From Leeuwenhoekiella aequorea (GTDB taxonomy: Bacteria > Bacteroidota > Bacteroidia > Flavobacteriales > Flavobacteriaceae): a DNA stretch of 64,000 bases. Made by a program: the position numbers and the translations under genes. The stretch is taken from NCBI RefSeq assembly GCF_004104375.1, contig NZ_QOVM01000006.1, forward strand, positions 186,001 to 250,000. The letters are read 5' to 3'. The notes beneath the pieces are model-generated. The model worked only from the letters and a program-made list of their open reading frames with translations. It had not been told where the DNA came from and made no database searches. Of this stretch, positions 54,908 to 62,781 are shown piece by piece (the first letter of the stretch is position 1; every line of letters starts with the position of its first letter).

Positions 54908-56038
54908 TTATTTTTGTTTAATTTTCCAGTTGGTAAGGTTGATAATTTTATGAAATATCTCATTGTTTTGATAGATTCCTTTAAAATTTTCTGATCCGGG
55001 ACCAAATGCGAACACCGGAATTAAGGTAGCAGAATGTCCCCCCGTAGAGAACGTAGGGCCAATTTCTCTATAATCACTATATTCACTACCATCATCCCTT
55101 TTATTCTTCTTTGCAGCTAGTGTAAAGCCTCCCGTTTCATGATCTGAAGTAACAATCACTAAGGTATTACCATCCTTTTCTGCAAAATCTAGTGCTTTTC
55201 CTATCGCTTCATCAAAGTCTATGAGTTCTGCTATAAGATAAGGAGCATCGTTATTGTGACCGCCCCAGTCTATTTGTGAACCTTCTGCCATCATAAAAAA
55301 AGGGGATCTGTTTTTACTTAAAAAATCAGTACCTGCCTCAATAGCTTTAGCTAAAAAATTACCACGACCTTCTTGCATTTTAGGCAAGGCGTTATCTGCC
55401 AATATAAAGCCTAACTTCTCATCACTTTTTATTGAGTTATAATTCCCTAATGAGGTAGTGTCTATGGTAAACTTTTCAGCGCGCAATGCTGCTATTAGAT
55501 CAAGGTTATCATTTCTACCACTGAAAAATCGTAAACCACCACCAGCAAAAAAATCTACACCAGATTTTGGAAGATATGCTGCAATTTCATTTTCCATTCC
55601 TCTATTTTTTACGTGAGCAAAAAAACTAGCAGGTGTTGCGTGTGTTAGTGATGATGTTGTGATTAGACCAGTTTTCACATTATTTTCTGAAGCGATCTCA
55701 ACAATTGTTTTAGCATCTTTATAATCATCTGAAAGTCCAATAGAACCATTATAGGTTTTTATACCACTTGCAAATGCTGTCGCTCCAGCTGCAGAATCTG
55801 TAATATCTTCCTGGGATGACGAGGTGTTTATGAGACCTATATTTTCAAAACGTGTATAATTAGAAGTTTTATCCTGAAAGTAAAAGGCGCTGGATATTTG
55901 AGATAATCCAGTACCATCACTTATTAGAAGAATTACATTTTTTGGTCTCTCTGTGCGTGTTGCAATTCCATCAGCTGTTTTGCAAGAGAATATGGAAAAA
56001 AGTAAACCAAAAAATAAAGTTGTTTTAAGACTATTCAT
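54908..56038 (-). CDS. PhoA-type alkaline phosphatase, lipoprotein
   Basis: 376 aa. Lipobox SIFSC (Cys19). The sequence has all main sites of the alkaline phosphatase superfamily: metal Asp41 in LLISDGTG, nucleophile Ser82 in TDSAAGATAFASG, MMAEGSQIDWGGHNND, TSDHETGGFTL and FSTGGHSA. It is monomer-size and anchored outside the cytoplasm. It lies in a mannan PUL behind GH92 and the Gfo/Idh gene, 167 bp downstream of the latter. This suggests that it removes phosphate from phosphomannan after uncapping, rather than serving general phosphate uptake; no Pho box was looked for beyond the gap. Confidence 0.9.
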   Translation of the reverse strand: MNSLKTTLFFGLLFSIFSCKTADGIATRTERPKNVILLISDGTGLSQISSAFYFQDKTSNYTRFENIGLINTSSSQEDITDSAAGATAFASGIKTYNGSIGLSDDYKDAKTIVEIASENNVKTGLITTSSLTHATPASFFAHVKNRGMENEIAAYLPKSGVDFFAGGGLRFFSGRNDNLDLIAALRAEKFTIDTTSLGNYNSIKSDEKLGFILADNALPKMQEGRGNFLAKAIEAGTDFLSKNRSPFFMMAEGSQIDWGGHNNDAPYLIAELIDFDEAIGKALDFAEKDGNTLVIVTSDHETGGFTLAAKKNKRDDGSEYSDYREIGPTFSTGGHSATLIPVFAFGPGSENFKGIYQNNEIFHKIINLTNWKIKQK

Positions 56039-56205
56039 TTCTTTTAGATTGAGGAGTAGGCGAACTCGTATTAATTAGAGATAGGTTGTTTAAATTTAAA
56101 CACTTTTTATGGCGCGCATTTATCTCTTTAAAATCATTAAAAATCCGAATATTAAATCCCGTTTTAATTGTGAGAGACTTAAAATCCGGATTCATTTTTT
56201 AAATT

Positions 56206-57654
56206 TTAAAGCGTATAACCATCTCGGTAGTTTCGCTTTACAAACTGGTTAGCTTCTTCAAAATTAGTAACGCGCATATTTTTAGAATCCCAAAGCATTT
56301 CGATATAGCGGCCTGGATAATCATAACCACCACCTGAACGTTCTTTTCGTACATCAAAACCACGAATAGCAAGATTGGCGATTAACAAAGTTTCAGTTAA
56401 AGGTCCAGCAACACTAAAAGGCGAACTCACTTCTTTTTTACCAGGTCCTGCCAGAGCAGCTTCTACCCATTGTTTATAATGGCCATTTGCCTGACCTTCT
56501 ACACGGTCGTATTTTTGCGCTACCGTAGTTTTTTCAGTTTTAGATGTAGGTAGCAATTGTGGATTTTCTGAATATGTGCCACACATCATTTTACCTTTAG
56601 TACCTATAAATAATACTCCATTACCACCATCACCAAAAACTTCGTTAGGATCTAACTCTTCAGGACGTGCGGGTTGAATTCCACCATCCATCCAGTGTAA
56701 TTTAATATCCCCCTGAGTTTTGTCGGTTTTTGGGAATGTCATTGTAACGTGACTTGAAGGTGGGCAACCATCAGGGAAATATCCCCTTTTAAACTCATCA
56801 ACATATACACTACCCACACTGCATTGAACATTTTTAGGGTATTTTAAATTTAGCACACGTACGGGAACTTCTACAAGATGACAACCCATATCACCAAGGG
56901 CACCAGTACCGTAATCCCACCATCCACGCCAGTTAAAGGGTACAAGACCACCTACATAATCTTTATAAGGAGCTGTGCCTAACCATAAGTCCCAATCTAA
57001 TTCACCAGGAATTGGAGCAGATGTTTTAGGCCAAGGTATTCCCTGCGGCCAAACCGGGCGATCTGTCCAGCAATACACTTCCTGAATCTCTCCGATTAAG
57101 CCGGCATCATACCATTCGCTCATTAAACGTGTACCATTGTTAGAAGCACCTTGATTTCCCATTTGAGTAACCACATCGTATTTCTCTGCAGCTTCAGTGA
57201 GTTTACGTGCTTCATAAATATCGTGTGTTAAGGGTTTTTGAACGTACACGTGTTTATTCAATTTCATCGCTGCGATTGCAGGTGACGCGTGATTGTGATC
57301 TGGAGTTGAAATAGAAACAGCATCAAAATGTTTATGTTCTTTTTCAAGCATTACACGCCAGTCTTTATAATATTTAGCCTTAGGAAAACGCGCTCTTGAG
57401 GAAGCTGCTCTGCGGTCATCAACATCACATAAAAAAGCGATTTCAGCTTTACCAGAATCTGCAAAACTTTTAATATCACTTTCCCCTTTTCCACCTACAC
57501 CAATACCTGCTACAAATAATTTATCACTGGGAGCTGTAAATCCCACACCACCTAGAACATGGCGAGGAACGATTGTAATTCCTAATGACGCAATTGATGC
57601 ATTTTTTATGAAGTTTCTTCTAGGAGTAGAATTTGATTTTTTGTTTTCATCCAT
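56206..57654 (-). CDS. Secreted Gfo/Idh/MocA-family oxidoreductase
   Basis: 482 aa with a twin-arginine leader (STPRRNFIKNASIASLG). NAD(P)-binding region FVAGIGVGGKGESDIKSF (about 47-64), CDVDDRRA, STPDHNHASPAI, and YVQKPLTHDIYEARKLTEAA in place of the usual EKP block. The C-terminal half carries WDLWLGTAP and GCHLVEVP with a His likely to be catalytic. It lacks the GLGMRG and LENCCYDFFEL blocks of GH109, so it is an oxidoreductase-type member rather than a GH109 glycosidase. Enzymes of this class act on keto-sugars or sugars in the periplasm. It follows the GH92 gene by 14 bp and is under the 60019 operator. Confidence 0.82.
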   Translation of the reverse strand: MDENKKSNSTPRRNFIKNASIASLGITIVPRHVLGGVGFTAPSDKLFVAGIGVGGKGESDIKSFADSGKAEIAFLCDVDDRRAASSRARFPKAKYYKDWRVMLEKEHKHFDAVSISTPDHNHASPAIAAMKLNKHVYVQKPLTHDIYEARKLTEAAEKYDVVTQMGNQGASNNGTRLMSEWYDAGLIGEIQEVYCWTDRPVWPQGIPWPKTSAPIPGELDWDLWLGTAPYKDYVGGLVPFNWRGWWDYGTGALGDMGCHLVEVPVRVLNLKYPKNVQCSVGSVYVDEFKRGYFPDGCPPSSHVTMTFPKTDKTQGDIKLHWMDGGIQPARPEELDPNEVFGDGGNGVLFIGTKGKMMCGTYSENPQLLPTSKTEKTTVAQKYDRVEGQANGHYKQWVEAALAGPGKKEVSSPFSVAGPLTETLLIANLAIRGFDVRKERSGGGYDYPGRYIEMLWDSKNMRVTNFEEANQFVKRNYRDGYTL

Positions 57655-57668
57655 AATCTGTGATTTTT

Positions 57669-59942
57669 TTAATTTTTTGTAAGCGAAAAAGGTTTGTCTA
57701 ATTCGTGAATTCCTCTTGATTTATTAGGCTTTTGAGACATTTCTAATTCAAAATTACCTCCCTGAATTATCTGCCCGTATGTTAGATAATTCTTGGTGAA
57801 TTCTACAGAATTAAGATTAGCCTTGTTGATGTAAATATTCTTCTCTGAATTGTTTTTTGCTGAAATAATAAATTTCTCACCATTTTCTAACGTGATGGTT
57901 GTTTTTTCAAAAACAGGACTTCCTAATACATATTCATCTGTGCCGGGGCATACACTATAAAAACCCATAGCGCTGAGTACATACCAGGATGAAGTTTGTC
58001 CCTGGTCTTCATCACCGGGATAGCCGTTTTCAGTATAAGAGTATAATTTGCTCATTATTTCTCGTGAGCGTTGCTGCGCCTTCCAGGGTTGACCAGAATA
58101 ATTATAGAGATAAATCATATGTTGAATAGGCTGATTACCGTGAGCGTATTGTCCCATATTAGCCATTTCCATTTCGGTCATTTCATGTATTTTACCACCA
58201 TACGTACCTACATGCACTGTATTGGGAACTGTAAATACCGAATCCATTTTTTTATTGAAATTTTTCTCACCACCCATAAGATTTATCAAACCTTTTGGAT
58301 CTTGAAATACAGACCATACATAGTGCCAGGCATTTCCTTCGGTAAAAGGACCGCCCCATTCATAAGCATCAAAATCTGGTAACCAACTTCCGTCTGCTCT
58401 ACGACCGCGCATAAAACCTACTTCGTCATCCCACACATTTTTATAATTATACATCTGTCTGCTAAAGACGTCTACATAAAATTTATTCCCGATCATTTTC
58501 GCCAGGTTGTATCCACAAAAATCATCATAGGCATATTCGAGTGTTTTAGCTGTAGCTTCGCCATATTTAGGGTATGGCACATAGCCCAACGTATAATACT
58601 CTTTAAAGCCGTGACGTCCGTTTGCAGGACCCCAGGGCCCTTTTTCTGTAGCTTCATGGTAATATGCTTTTAATGCCTTCTCAGGATCAAAAGTGCGGAT
58701 ACCTTTTGCCCAGGCATCAGCTAAAAGTGATATAGCGTGATTACCTATCATACTTCCTGCTTCGCTTGGAAACGACCACGATGGCAACCAGCCGCATTGG
58801 TCATAAGCATCGAGTAATGCTGCAACATATCTACCATGCATTTCTGGATAGAGGAGTGCGTTTAATGGAAATTGGGCCCGGAAAGTATCCCAGAACCCGG
58901 TGTCTGTATACATATAACCCTCATGAATTTTGCCATCATATGGACTAAAATAATAGGGCTCGCCGTTCTCATTAAGTTCATAAAACTTTCTTGTGAATAA
59001 ACTTGCCCTAAAGAAGCAAGAGTAGAAGGTTTTTAATTGCTCTTCGCTACCACCTTCAACAAGAATTTTACTAAGGTGTTTATTCCAGATGTTTTTTGCT
59101 GAATTCTTTGTTTCTTCTAGTTTTCGGGCTTTACCAAGTTCGTTTTTTAAGTTTTGTTTTGCCTGCTTTAAGCTTATATAGGAAGAAGCAACTTTGACCT
59201 GTACCGTTTCTCCGGTATTAAATTGCAGATAAGCACCAATGCCTTTACCTTCAGCGTTGGTATTTTCATCTTGTTTGTTTCCAGTAGTATTATCCCAGGT
59301 GCCAAAGGCTTTAAAAGACTTATCAAACTGAATGACAAAATAATTTTTGAAATTCTCAAAGCGATCCATACCACGTCCATTCTGCACATAGCCTGTAATG
59401 GTTTTATTTTTCTGATCAATTTTCACTTCACTGAGTCCGGTATAACCATCGAGTACCAGAAATGCATTTTCTTTTTTTGGAAATGTAAATCGCAGATGAG
59501 CGCCACGCTCAGTGGGTGCAATTTCGGTATTAACTCCGTTATTTAGAGCGACTTGATAGTAATAAGGTTTTGCTGTCTCTTTCTCGTGAGTAAAACCAGA
59601 TTGTCTGTCATTTTCTTTTAGTTTTAATGTTCCCGTTACAGGCATAAGTGAGAAGACGGCATAATCATTACTCCATGAACTGCACTGGTGTGCCTGCTGA
59701 AAACCACGAATGGTTTTTTTAAAATACTGGTATTTCCAACCATCCCCATTAGGTCCCGTTTGTGGAGTCCAAGTATTCATTCCAAAGGGTAGAGCAGTAG
59801 TGGGATATGTGTTACCGCGAGTCAATTCATGTCTAGAATTTGTACCTTGTAAGGTATTTACATAGTCGGCAAGATCAACCTGTGCAGCTAATGAATTAGC
59901 TAAAATGTATAAAAGTAAAAAAGTAAAAATACGCTTAGTCAT
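57669..59942 (-). CDS. GH92 alpha-mannosidase, HGNQ type, second copy
   Basis: 757 aa from the ATG at 59942, chosen because it opens into a signal peptide (MTKRIFTFLLLYILANSLAAQ) while the in-frame ATG at 59975 adds 11 unlikely residues. Blocks: YVNTLQGTNSRHELTRGNTYPTTALPFGMNTWTPQTGP, FTEGNAWHYVWSVFQD with Glu535, HGNQPIQHMIYLYN (His601, Gln604) and GDEDQGQTSSWYVLSAMGFYSV. It is a paralogue of the GH92 at 51504-53849. It leads a minus-strand unit with the Gfo/Idh gene and probably the phosphatase. Confidence 0.92.
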   Translation of the reverse strand: MTKRIFTFLLLYILANSLAAQVDLADYVNTLQGTNSRHELTRGNTYPTTALPFGMNTWTPQTGPNGDGWKYQYFKKTIRGFQQAHQCSSWSNDYAVFSLMPVTGTLKLKENDRQSGFTHEKETAKPYYYQVALNNGVNTEIAPTERGAHLRFTFPKKENAFLVLDGYTGLSEVKIDQKNKTITGYVQNGRGMDRFENFKNYFVIQFDKSFKAFGTWDNTTGNKQDENTNAEGKGIGAYLQFNTGETVQVKVASSYISLKQAKQNLKNELGKARKLEETKNSAKNIWNKHLSKILVEGGSEEQLKTFYSCFFRASLFTRKFYELNENGEPYYFSPYDGKIHEGYMYTDTGFWDTFRAQFPLNALLYPEMHGRYVAALLDAYDQCGWLPSWSFPSEAGSMIGNHAISLLADAWAKGIRTFDPEKALKAYYHEATEKGPWGPANGRHGFKEYYTLGYVPYPKYGEATAKTLEYAYDDFCGYNLAKMIGNKFYVDVFSRQMYNYKNVWDDEVGFMRGRRADGSWLPDFDAYEWGGPFTEGNAWHYVWSVFQDPKGLINLMGGEKNFNKKMDSVFTVPNTVHVGTYGGKIHEMTEMEMANMGQYAHGNQPIQHMIYLYNYSGQPWKAQQRSREIMSKLYSYTENGYPGDEDQGQTSSWYVLSAMGFYSVCPGTDEYVLGSPVFEKTTITLENGEKFIISAKNNSEKNIYINKANLNSVEFTKNYLTYGQIIQGGNFELEMSQKPNKSRGIHELDKPFSLTKN

Positions 59943-60018
59943 GCTATGAGTTTGTGAAAGTTTTAGAATGAGCATTACGTATTAGCTATATCAAAAGGTT
60001 AATTAAGTATAAATATAG

Positions 60019-60030
60019 TAAAACGTTTTA
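60019..60030. promoter_or_regulatory. PUL 2 operator, perfect palindrome before GH92
   Basis: TAAAACGTTTTA, 76 bp upstream of the GH92 ATG at 59942. On the minus strand TATATTTA (60017-60010), one base from TAnnTTTG, follows after one base. Confidence 0.75.
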
Positions 60031-60069
60031 CTAATCGAATTAACTTTTCTTTTAAAAAATGAAAAAATT

Positions 60070-60121
60070 ATAAAAAGAAAAAAAATAGAGGATTCCGACA
60101 AACATATTTGTTAGTCGGAAT
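60070..60121 (-). terminator. Terminator after the DUF4965-type gene
   Basis: ATTCCGAC (60092-60099) pairs with GTCGGAAT (60114-60121), with an inner AACA/TGTT pairing across one A-A mismatch. On the minus strand a long T-rich run follows (A-rich 60072-60085 on the plus strand). It lies 67 bp past the stop of the gene at 60188. Confidence 0.75.
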
Positions 60122-60187
60122 AGCCTTTATTCTTAATGGATACTAAATTTAAAATTTAAGTTGAATTGAGAATATCTTGTTTATGAG

Positions 60188-62689
60188 TTATTGAGTTTGT
60201 TCTTTAAGCATTTTAATAAAATATCCTCCAACAACTGAGCGTGCTTTAAAACCAATCTTTCTAGAGTCTGTAGTTTCATGCCAGTCACTTAGTGGTACGC
60301 GATCTGGAGTTTCATTTACATACGTCCACATAGGATTCATTAAAGCTTTAAAATCTTCTAGGTTATCAGCCAATGTCGCAGTCCATAAAACCCAATCAGA
60401 TTTAGTATATGTTTTTCTACTATCTAAAGGAAGACCGTAATCGTTTTGTTTGGTCAGGTAATACTTTACCTCGGTTTTTTGCACATCGTCAGGAAAAATA
60501 TTTAAGTCTAAAATATCATCCCATACCAGATTATATTTTTGACTCCAGGTACCAGCACTGTCAAATGCGAGCACATAGTGATCGCCATTTGCTGCAATAT
60601 CTTTCCATTTTAATGCCATTTCTTTAGCAGCGGTTGTGTATTTTTCTGCGGTTTCTGTTTCTCCTAACCTACCTGCTAATTTTCCATAAGAGGCAATTGC
60701 CATAATCGCTTTTACCGATAAGTTAGCATTTCGTGCTAAATGTCCGGCAAAGTCATCTGTGGAGAGTTGGTTTGCAGGATCAAATCCACTTTCGATTAAA
60801 AAATCTGCCCAGATTGTTAGGGTATTCCAATGTGCTTTAGCGTAGTCTGCATGCCCTTCCTCTTTTGCAATTGCTGCGGTTAAAATTATCATATTACCCG
60901 CTTCTTCTACCGGCATATCCTCGCCATAAGTTTGACCAGTTGCTATAGGATAGGTACCTAAATCGTGAGCAGGAAAGGGTTTTTTCCATCTGCCGCTTTC
61001 GCTGTATTCAAAAATCCCATTGAGCATTCCCTTTAATAAATCTGGATTATAAACCAGAAATAAGGGAGCTGATGGATAGGTGACATCTACCGTATTGATA
61101 GAGCCATTACTGTTATTTTCTTTTGAAAGAAAAAGTAATTCTCCTTTTGGAGATTCTACGAGAACGTGGGCTGCGATAGCTTGTCTGTAAGATAAAACAC
61201 ATAAGTCTGCATACTTTTCTCCACCAGCCTTAATGGCATCATTATATAAACCTTTGTCAAAAGATTTTACACGATTTATAATATCATCATATTCTGTATA
61301 TGCATTTGCTAGTAGCTCATTAAAAGACTCACTTTCTTTTTTGTACCACGGCTTTAATGAATCCCCGAAGTAATTTACAGATTCCTCCTCATCGTAGCCC
61401 AATAAAAATAAATGATGTGAAGGATCAACTATTTCACCAAGATCAGCCACTGTATTTAAAACAAGACCGGTCTCAGGAAAATTTTGAGAGTTTTCATCTG
61501 AATTAGCAATTAGTGGAGCCAGAGCATTTTTTGAATCACTTAAGTATTGAAAAGTATCTTCTATGGGAGATGCTACATAAAAATAGCCCCAGTCTACCCG
61601 GAGATCATCTCCTTTTTTCTCAAGCACGGGTTGGTCTTTTGTACCAACTTTCAAAATGTTTAAACCGTTTTGTTCATATTTTTCTGCTGCAAGTTTTTGG
61701 GTGGGTGTATTTGCAGCGATATTACCAGATGCGCCAAGATAAATTTTAACTTTATGTTTGTTACTATCATTTGAAGCTACTGCCACATCTAAATAGGTTA
61801 TGGGTCTGGCGTAAATTTTTAAGTCTTCAATTAGAAGGGGAGAAGTGAAGGTTGCAGTTAGAGTTGTTTCGCCGCATTTAAATTTATAGATGGTTTGATT
61901 TGCTGTAAGTTTTACACTGGTTTGTTCTGCCACTTTTACACTTTCCTGACCCATTATGTTAGATTCTGTAACTAAACCAGCATCAAGCCATCTACCACCA
62001 GCTGTATTTTTAATAGCAATGGCCAGTACGTTTCCAGATCTTTTCAGTGATTTTAAGGCTTCATTTGTAAGCGGAATATATTTAAAGCTATGTTGCCAGC
62101 CTTTGTAGTCATAGATTTCAATTCCATTTATATAAACTTTTACATTATCATCGTGGCGTAATTTTACGTATAGCGATTTAAGGTCTATTTGTTTAAGATC
62201 AAAATTTCTACGATAGTATAATTCATCACTTTCCCAAATTGTATTTGCTTGTGATTTGTCATCACTAAAGGGAGCTTCTCCCTTTTTCCAGTTAGCATCA
62301 TTATAATCTGCTTGTATCCAGTTGTCTTCGGGTTTGTTTTCAGTATAGGCTACAGTATAAGACTCATCTTCACTGGTAGGTAACAGAGTCTCGTAAACTT
62401 TTGATTCCTTCCCTAAAAAACGATAATATTCACCATCTACTTCTGCAATTCCTACCAAAGACTGATCTTGCTCTGTCCAATGTTTAGTTGTTGATGTATT
62501 AAGTTTATCACCCATAGACCAAATACTGAAATTGGGATTGTGGGTTACCAGTGGATATGCGGGAGCTCGTAGATTAGCACTAAAGTTTATATCCTCTTGT
62601 ACTTCTGGTACATTTTTCTTTTTTGAATCGCAGGCAGTAACTAAAATACACACGATCAAGAAAGCTTGTAATTTATGGTAATTTATCAT
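60188..62689 (-). CDS. DUF4965/DUF1793-type lipoprotein (glutaminase-like fold)
   Basis: 833 aa. Lipobox LVTAC (Cys20). The layout matches the DUF5127-DUF4965-DUF1793 group often found in PULs: RAPAYPLVTHNPNFSIWSMGDKLN near 41-65, WGYFYVASP mid-chain, then DVTYPSAPLFLVYNPDLLKGMLNGIFEYSESGRWKKPFPAHDLGTYPIA (about 541-590) and a C-terminal helical toroid with MPVEEAGNMIILTAAIA, KYNLVWDDILDLNIFP and VPLSDWHETTDSRKIGFKARSVVGG. Residues about 120-250 add a galactose-binding-like insert (DNVKVYINGIEIYDYKG). Members are annotated as glutaminases, but a glycosidase-like role is suspected from (alpha/alpha)6 similarity. It has its own terminator, and no operator palindrome was seen upstream. Confidence 0.75.
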   Translation of the reverse strand: MINYHKLQAFLIVCILVTACDSKKKNVPEVQEDINFSANLRAPAYPLVTHNPNFSIWSMGDKLNTSTTKHWTEQDQSLVGIAEVDGEYYRFLGKESKVYETLLPTSEDESYTVAYTENKPEDNWIQADYNDANWKKGEAPFSDDKSQANTIWESDELYYRRNFDLKQIDLKSLYVKLRHDDNVKVYINGIEIYDYKGWQHSFKYIPLTNEALKSLKRSGNVLAIAIKNTAGGRWLDAGLVTESNIMGQESVKVAEQTSVKLTANQTIYKFKCGETTLTATFTSPLLIEDLKIYARPITYLDVAVASNDSNKHKVKIYLGASGNIAANTPTQKLAAEKYEQNGLNILKVGTKDQPVLEKKGDDLRVDWGYFYVASPIEDTFQYLSDSKNALAPLIANSDENSQNFPETGLVLNTVADLGEIVDPSHHLFLLGYDEEESVNYFGDSLKPWYKKESESFNELLANAYTEYDDIINRVKSFDKGLYNDAIKAGGEKYADLCVLSYRQAIAAHVLVESPKGELLFLSKENNSNGSINTVDVTYPSAPLFLVYNPDLLKGMLNGIFEYSESGRWKKPFPAHDLGTYPIATGQTYGEDMPVEEAGNMIILTAAIAKEEGHADYAKAHWNTLTIWADFLIESGFDPANQLSTDDFAGHLARNANLSVKAIMAIASYGKLAGRLGETETAEKYTTAAKEMALKWKDIAANGDHYVLAFDSAGTWSQKYNLVWDDILDLNIFPDDVQKTEVKYYLTKQNDYGLPLDSRKTYTKSDWVLWTATLADNLEDFKALMNPMWTYVNETPDRVPLSDWHETTDSRKIGFKARSVVGGYFIKMLKEQTQ

Positions 62690-62729
62690 ATTGATAGTTA
62701 ATTCTATGATTGAAACGCTTAACTTAAGA

Positions 62730-62764
62730 TTACCGCTCCCTATCTAATTTATAGGAAGCGGTAA
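62730..62764 (-). terminator. Strong hairpin after the right-edge gene
   Basis: Arms 62730-62743 and 62751-62764 pair over 14 bp with one G-T wobble and a 7-nt loop. It lies 18 bp past the stop of the minus-strand gene at 62782. The following T run is weak. Confidence 0.6.
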
Positions 62765-62781
62765 GTTAATAAGTAGCTCTC

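Noticed and set aside
51504-59942. HGNQ in three GH92 enzymes as the Glu-to-Gln general-acid change reported for mannose-1-phospho-6-mannose uncapping enzymes.
   Set aside because: By spacing to the acidic GxDD/GDED site, the general acid is better matched by the Glu of the EGN/EAN motif about 64 residues earlier, which all four GH92 keep. The Q is a subgroup marker, not proof of phosphate specificity.
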